This document shows, one piece after another, positions 1-7,203 of a DNA stretch of 7,203 nucleotides (positions within the stretch are counted from its first letter, which is position 1; each line of letters opens with the position of its first letter). The notes under the pieces are model-generated. The model was not told the origin of the DNA. It saw nothing but the letters and a program-made list of their open reading frames with translations, and ran no database searches. Origin of the DNA: an uncultured Verrucomicrobiota bacterium (lineage in GTDB: Bacteria > Verrucomicrobiota > Verrucomicrobiia > Palsa-1439); the NCBI GenBank assembly GCA_903825695.1, contig CAIKBP010000034.1:1-7203 (forward strand), given 5' to 3'. Both the position numbers and the translations under genes were made by a program.

Positions 1-3000
1 CCTGCAGCCGGTAAACTTCTTGAACTTCGTTAACGAGGTACGCCTGCAAATCCTGCGGACCGCACACCTCGAGCACTTCCTGCGGCACGACTGGGCCTGC
101 TGTCAACTGCTGGCCTTTCTTCACCGCGTCGCCGCGGAACACGATGATGTGCTTCGAGTGCGGAATTAAATGCTCTTCTTCCGCGCCCGTCTTCGGGTCC
201 TTCACCAGAATACGCCGACGTCCGCGCACGGTGCCGGCGAAATCCACAATGCCGTCAACCTTTGCAATCTCAGCGGCGTCCTTCGGGGACCGTGCTTCGA
301 ACAACTCCGCGACACGCGGCAGACCGCCCGTGATATCGCGCGTCTTGAACACCTTGCGAGGCGTCTTTGCCAGCAAAGCGCCCGCTTGGATCTTGTCGCC
401 TTCCTCCATCACGATGTGGGCGCCGGCGGGAATGGAATAGAACGCCAGCCCCGCGCCCGCCTCGTTGACAATATTGATCTGCGGGTGCAGATCCTCCTTG
501 TGCTCGATGACGACCGTGCCCATCAAGCCCGTGGCCTCGTCGAGTTCCTTCTTGATTGTAATGCCTTCGATCAGGTCGTGGAACTGGACGATGCCGGACA
601 TCTCCGACAACACCGGCACGTTGTATGGATCCCACTGCACGAACACGTCGCCCTTCTTGACAAGCTCGCCGTCGGCCACGGAAATCTCCGCACCGATGAC
701 CACCGAGTAACCCTCCAACTCGCGTCCCTCCTCCGTGGCAACCAAGACCTGGCCGGTCTTGTTGAGCACGACCCAGTTTCCGCCGCTGCGCTTGACGGCG
801 CGGACATCCTGATAATGCACCACGCCGTCGTTCTTTGCCTTGATCTGCGGCTGCTTGAATACCTGGCTCGCCGTGCCACCAATGTGGAACGTCCGCATTG
901 TCAACTGCGTGCCCGGCTCGCCGATGGACTGCGCCGCGATGATGCCGACCGCTTCGCCCAACTTGGCCATCTTGCTCGTGGCGAGATTGCGTCCGTAACA
1001 CATCACGCACACTCCACGCCGCGACTCGCACGTCAGCACCGAGCGAATCTTCACGGGTTCGATACCGAGCTTGGCAATGGCGTCGGCCGTCGCTTCGTCA
1101 ATCTCCGTGTTCGCCTTCACCAGCTTTTTACTGCTGATCGGGTCAATAATATCTTCGGCGGCGATGCGTCCGACAATGCGCTCGTTCAGCTTGACGATTT
1201 CGTCCTCACCTTCGTAAATCGGTTTTACCCAGATGCCGTTCACCGTGCCGCAGTCCTCTTCGAGGATGATGACGTCCTGCGCCACATCCACGAGTTTGCG
1301 CGTCATGTAGCCGGAGTCGGCGGTCTTGAGCGCTGTGTCGGCCAGTCCCTTGCGGGCGCCGTGCGTCGAGATGAAATACTCCAGCACGCTCAGGCCTTCG
1401 CGGAAGTTTGAGAGGATTGGCCGCTCGATGATTTCGCCGGACGGCTTGGCCATCAAGCCGCGCATACCCGCCAACTGCCGGATCTGTTGCCGCGAGCCAC
1501 GGGCCTTGCTCTCCACCATCATGTACACGGGGTTCAACTCCACCCGCCCAATATTGTGGTCCATTGCGCTGTACATCGCGTTCGAAATCTTGTCCGTCGC
1601 ATGCGTCCAGATGTCGATGATCTTGTTGTATCGCTCGCCATCGGTGATCACACCGCGCCGATATTGTTTCTCAACCTCGGCCACTTCCTTTAGGGAATCC
1701 TCAATGACTTCTGTCTTTTCCTTCGGCACGATCATATCTTCGATGCTGATGGAAATGCCCGCCAGCGTCGCGTGCTCGAATCCGAGCGCCTTGAGTTTGT
1801 CGAGTACTTCCACCGTCTGCTCGTGGCCTACCGCCCGGTAACATTGCCAGAGCGCTTCACCCAGCTTGCCTTTGTCGAGCACTCGATTGATGAAACCCAG
1901 TTCTTTCGGCCAAATCTCGTTGAAGATCACGCGCCCAACGGTCGTCTCAATCACCTTTGCCGCCGGGTCGCCAAAGATCGTCTTCCGTCCGTAATCCGGA
2001 TTGCGAAGCCGAATGTGCTCGTGAACCTTCAGATCATCTTCGTCGTATCCGAAAAAGACTTCCTGCACGTTCTCGAACAGTTTCAACCGTTGGTTACCCT
2101 TTTTGTTCGGGCGACCGCCATGCGTGAGGTAGTACACACCCAGCGCGATGTCCTGGGTCGGCGTAGTAATTGGCTTGCCGCTGGACGGCGAGAATATGTT
2201 GTTCGTAGCCAGCATTAGCAATCGTGCTTCCATCTGCGCCTCGACCGACAACGGTATGTGCACAGCCATTTGGTCACCATCGAAGTCGGCGTTGTATGCC
2301 GTGCAAACCAGCGGATGAATACGGATCGCCTCGCCCTCGATCAGAATCGGCTCAAACGCTTGGATCGACAACCGATGCAGGGTTGGCGCGCGATTCAGCA
2401 TCACTGGATGACCACGCGTCACCTCTTCAAGAATGTCCCATAACTCTGGCGCTTGCCGCTCTATCATCTTCTTGGCCGAGCGGACCGTGTGGACCAAACC
2501 CATCTCGCGGAGCCGCCGAATAATGAAAGGCTCGAACAACACGAGCGCCATCTTCTTTGGCAGACCGCACTGGTGCAGCTTCAACTCCGGCCCGATGACG
2601 ATGACCGAACGGCCCGAGTAGTCCACGCGCTTGCCGAGCAAGTTCTGGCGGAACCGCCCCTGTTTGCCCTTGAGCATGTCAGCCAGCGATTTCAGCGACC
2701 GCCCACCCGCGCCCGTAACGGGCCGTCCGTGGCGACCGTTGTCGAGCAAGGCATCCACAGACTCCTGCAGCATCCGTTTTTCGTTGCGGATAATGACATC
2801 TGGAGTGCGCAACTGGAGAAGGTTCTTCAATCGGTTGTTGCGGTTGATAACGCGTCGGTACAAATCGTTCAGGTCGCTCGTGGCAAACCGCCCACCTTCC
2901 AACGGCACCAGAGGCCGCAAGTCCGGTGGAATCACCGGCAACACTTCCAACGTCACCCACTCGGGCCTCATTTTCGCCTCAATAAAACCTTTCACCAACT

Positions 3001-3712
3001 TCCGCCGCTTCGCGATTTTCTTGCGCAACTGTTTGCTCTTTGTCGTGTCGAGTTGGCGTTCGAGTTCGTGCGCCAGCTTGCGCAGATCGATTTTCTCCAA
3101 TAGTTCCTTGATGGCCTCCGCACCCATCTTGGCTGTGAAACCGTCACCGTACTGTTCGTGCGCCTCGCGGCACTCCATCTCAGTGAGCAACTGCTTTGGC
3201 TTAAGCGGGGTCTTGCCCTCGTCGATAACAATATAGTCCTCGTAGTACAACACACGCTCTAGCTCCCGGGCCGTCATATCGAGCATTAAACCCATGCGCG
3301 ACGGCATTGCCTTGAAAAACCAGATGTGGCTGACCGGCACGGCCAAGCCGATGTGGCCCATGCGTTCGCGCCGCACCCGCGCCAGCGTAACTTCGACGCC
3401 GCACCGATCGCAAATGACGCCCCGGTGTTTGATCCGCTTGTACTTGCCGCAATTGCACTCCCAGTCCCGCACAGGACCGAAGATGCGCTCGCAGAACAGG
3501 CCACCCTTCTCTGGCTTGAACGTCCGATAGTTGATCGTCTCGGGATTCTTTACCTCGCCGTGCGACCACGAACGAATCGTGTCGGGCGATGCAAGCCCGA
3601 TGCTGACCCGATCGAACGTGTCTGCTTTCTCCAGACCCAGCGCGGCGCGCGCCGCCGCGGTTGCGGCAGCGACTTCGGACGGTGTAACGGCGGTCTTGCT
3701 GGCTGTGCTCAT
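1..3712 (-). CDS. rpoC: DNA-directed RNA polymerase subunit beta' (3' end cut by window edge)
   Basis: Largest core subunit of RNA polymerase. With beta it forms the active-site cleft that polymerises NTPs on a DNA template. Seen: 1237 uninterrupted codons starting MSTASKTAVTPSEVAAA. Landmarks in order are the conserved start FDRVSIGLASPDTIRSWS (about residue 34 on), zinc site 1 (C86, C88, C101, C104), clamp coiled coil for sigma (about 279-326), switch-2 segment with KGKQGRFRQNLLGKRVDYSG (about 348-367), Mg-binding NADFDGDQM (474-482), bridge helix (about 765-805, with STHGARKGLADTALKT), zinc site 2 (C821, C895, C902, C905), trigger loop (TMRTFHIGG, 938-946) split by an SI3-like insertion, and DITGGLPRV (1126-1134). 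The last readable residues, NEVQEVYRLQ, match the E. coli segment lying about 165 residues before its C-terminus. The start is ATG at 3712: the next Met is residue 118, well inside conserved sequence, so no other start is plausible. It lies 3 bases after rpoB and is surely cotranscribed with it. Identity is certain; only the missing tail is unknown. Confidence 0.99.
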   Translation of the reverse strand, partial: MSTASKTAVTPSEVAAATAAARAALGLEKADTFDRVSIGLASPDTIRSWSHGEVKNPETINYRTFKPEKGGLFCERIFGPVRDWECNCGKYKRIKHRGVICDRCGVEVTLARVRRERMGHIGLAVPVSHIWFFKAMPSRMGLMLDMTARELERVLYYEDYIVIDEGKTPLKPKQLLTEMECREAHEQYGDGFTAKMGAEAIKELLEKIDLRKLAHELERQLDTTKSKQLRKKIAKRRKLVKGFIEAKMRPEWVTLEVLPVIPPDLRPLVPLEGGRFATSDLNDLYRRVINRNNRLKNLLQLRTPDVIIRNEKRMLQESVDALLDNGRHGRPVTGAGGRSLKSLADMLKGKQGRFRQNLLGKRVDYSGRSVIVIGPELKLHQCGLPKKMALVLFEPFIIRRLREMGLVHTVRSAKKMIERQAPELWDILEEVTRGHPVMLNRAPTLHRLSIQAFEPILIEGEAIRIHPLVCTAYNADFDGDQMAVHIPLSVEAQMEARLLMLATNNIFSPSSGKPITTPTQDIALGVYYLTHGGRPNKKGNQRLKLFENVQEVFFGYDEDDLKVHEHIRLRNPDYGRKTIFGDPAAKVIETTVGRVIFNEIWPKELGFINRVLDKGKLGEALWQCYRAVGHEQTVEVLDKLKALGFEHATLAGISISIEDMIVPKEKTEVIEDSLKEVAEVEKQYRRGVITDGERYNKIIDIWTHATDKISNAMYSAMDHNIGRVELNPVYMMVESKARGSRQQIRQLAGMRGLMAKPSGEIIERPILSNFREGLSVLEYFISTHGARKGLADTALKTADSGYMTRKLVDVAQDVIILEEDCGTVNGIWVKPIYEGEDEIVKLNERIVGRIAAEDIIDPISSKKLVKANTEIDEATADAIAKLGIEPVKIRSVLTCESRRGVCVMCYGRNLATSKMAKLGEAVGIIAAQSIGEPGTQLTMRTFHIGGTASQVFKQPQIKAKNDGVVHYQDVRAVKRSGGNWVVLNKTGQVLVATEEGRELEGYSVVIGAEISVADGELVKKGDVFVQWDPYNVPVLSEMSGIVQFHDLIEGITIKKELDEATGLMGTVVIEHKEDLHPQINIVNEAGAGLAFYSIPAGAHIVMEEGDKIQAGALLAKTPRKVFKTRDITGGLPRVAELFEARSPKDAAEIAKVDGIVDFAGTVRGRRRILVKDPKTGAEEEHLIPHSKHIIVFRGDAVKKGQQLTAGPVVPQEVLEVCGPQDLQAYLVNEVQEVYRLQ
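353..871 (-). other. rpoC: SI3-like insertion in the RpoC trigger loop (approximate limits)
   Basis: Between the first arm of the trigger loop (ending FHIGG, residue 946) and the second arm (DITGGLPRV, from 1126) lie about 180 residues, close to the length of the E. coli SI3 insertion, which is built from sandwich-barrel hybrid motif domains. Recognisable E. coli-like phrases include QWDPYNVPVLSEMSGIVQF, LDEATGL and IPAGAHIVMEEGDKI. Firmicutes and many other lineages lack this insertion, so it is a useful taxonomic marker. Limits are set by the flanking motifs only. Confidence 0.85.
998..1252 (-). other. rpoC: RpoC zinc site 2 (four-cysteine site before the trigger loop)
   Basis: C821 (in EEDCGT) and C895, C902, C905 (in TCESRRGVCVMCYGR) match the second structural zinc site of bacterial beta-prime, whose first ligand is C814 in E. 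coli. All four ligands are retained. The site stabilises the fold that leads into the trigger loop. Confidence 0.93.
2267..2293 (-). other. rpoC: RpoC catalytic Mg-binding motif NADFDGDQM
   Basis: Residues 474-482 of the rpoC product read NADFDGDQM, the invariant loop of multisubunit RNA polymerases. Its three aspartates (D476, D478, D480) hold the catalytic Mg2+ ion, matching E. coli D460, D462 and D464. All are present, so the enzyme should be catalytically competent. Confidence 0.98.
3401..3457 (-). other. rpoC: RpoC zinc site 1 (clamp zinc finger)
   Basis: Codons 86-104 encode CNCG followed, after a basic stretch KYKRIKHR, by CDRCGV. The four cysteines C86, C88, C101 and C104 match the N-terminal zinc-binding domain of bacterial beta-prime (E. 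coli C70, C72, C85, C88), which sits near the upstream edge of the hybrid and exit channel. All four ligands are intact. Confidence 0.95.
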
Positions 3713-3715
3713 AAA

Positions 3716-7203
<3,488 letters not shown>

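Noticed and set aside
270..1031. A 253-codon minus-strand frame overlapping rpoC
   Set aside because: It lies in a different frame from rpoC on the same strand, is rich in Arg and Gly, and has no recognisable domain, while the rpoC frame is clearly conserved over the same bases.
170..1411. A 413-codon open frame on the plus strand
   Set aside because: It runs fully antisense to conserved rpoC sequence. Its composition (rich in Arg, His, Leu, Asp, Val) is what reverse-complemented GC-biased codons produce, and I see no recognisable domain.

Overview
The window is entirely protein-coding and lies within a bacterial rpoB-rpoC operon transcribed on the minus strand, right to left. The right half (7203 down to 3716) is rpoB, the RNA polymerase beta subunit. 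It is cut by the right edge and lacks about the first 115 codons by comparison with E. coli. The left half (3712 down to 1) is rpoC, the beta-prime subunit. It has its own start codon and is cut by the left edge, probably lacking about 130-170 C-terminal residues. Three bases separate the rpoB stop from the rpoC start. No stretch over 300 bases is without a gene, and I see no RNA gene, mobile element, CRISPR array, terminator or promoter.

The two products form the catalytic core of the alpha2-beta-beta'-omega polymerase. Beta supplies the rifampicin pocket, the acidic pair near the NTP site and the two conserved lysines. Beta-prime supplies the Mg-binding NADFDGDQM loop, both zinc sites, the sigma-binding clamp coiled coil, the bridge helix and the trigger loop. 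Every catalytic and structural motif I checked is intact in an uninterrupted frame, so both genes look functional and chromosomal.

The organism looks like a Gram-negative-type bacterium, most likely of the PVC group and perhaps Verrucomicrobiota. This is inferred from the insertion pattern: a large trigger-loop insertion (SI3-like) in beta-prime, a long SI2-like insertion in beta, a shortened SI1-like region, and no gammaproteobacterial insert near the beta C-terminus. The wording of conserved segments points the same way. Phylum assignment from memory of these proteins is tentative. Base composition is moderately GC-rich.

This is a housekeeping region and I see no new system in it. The points worth a second look are small: the very tight rpoB/rpoC junction, cysteines around the beta active-site segment, a six-arginine codon repeat, an alanine-rich beta-prime N-terminus and the lineage-specific insertions. 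The long plus-strand reading frames are antisense shadows of the two genes.
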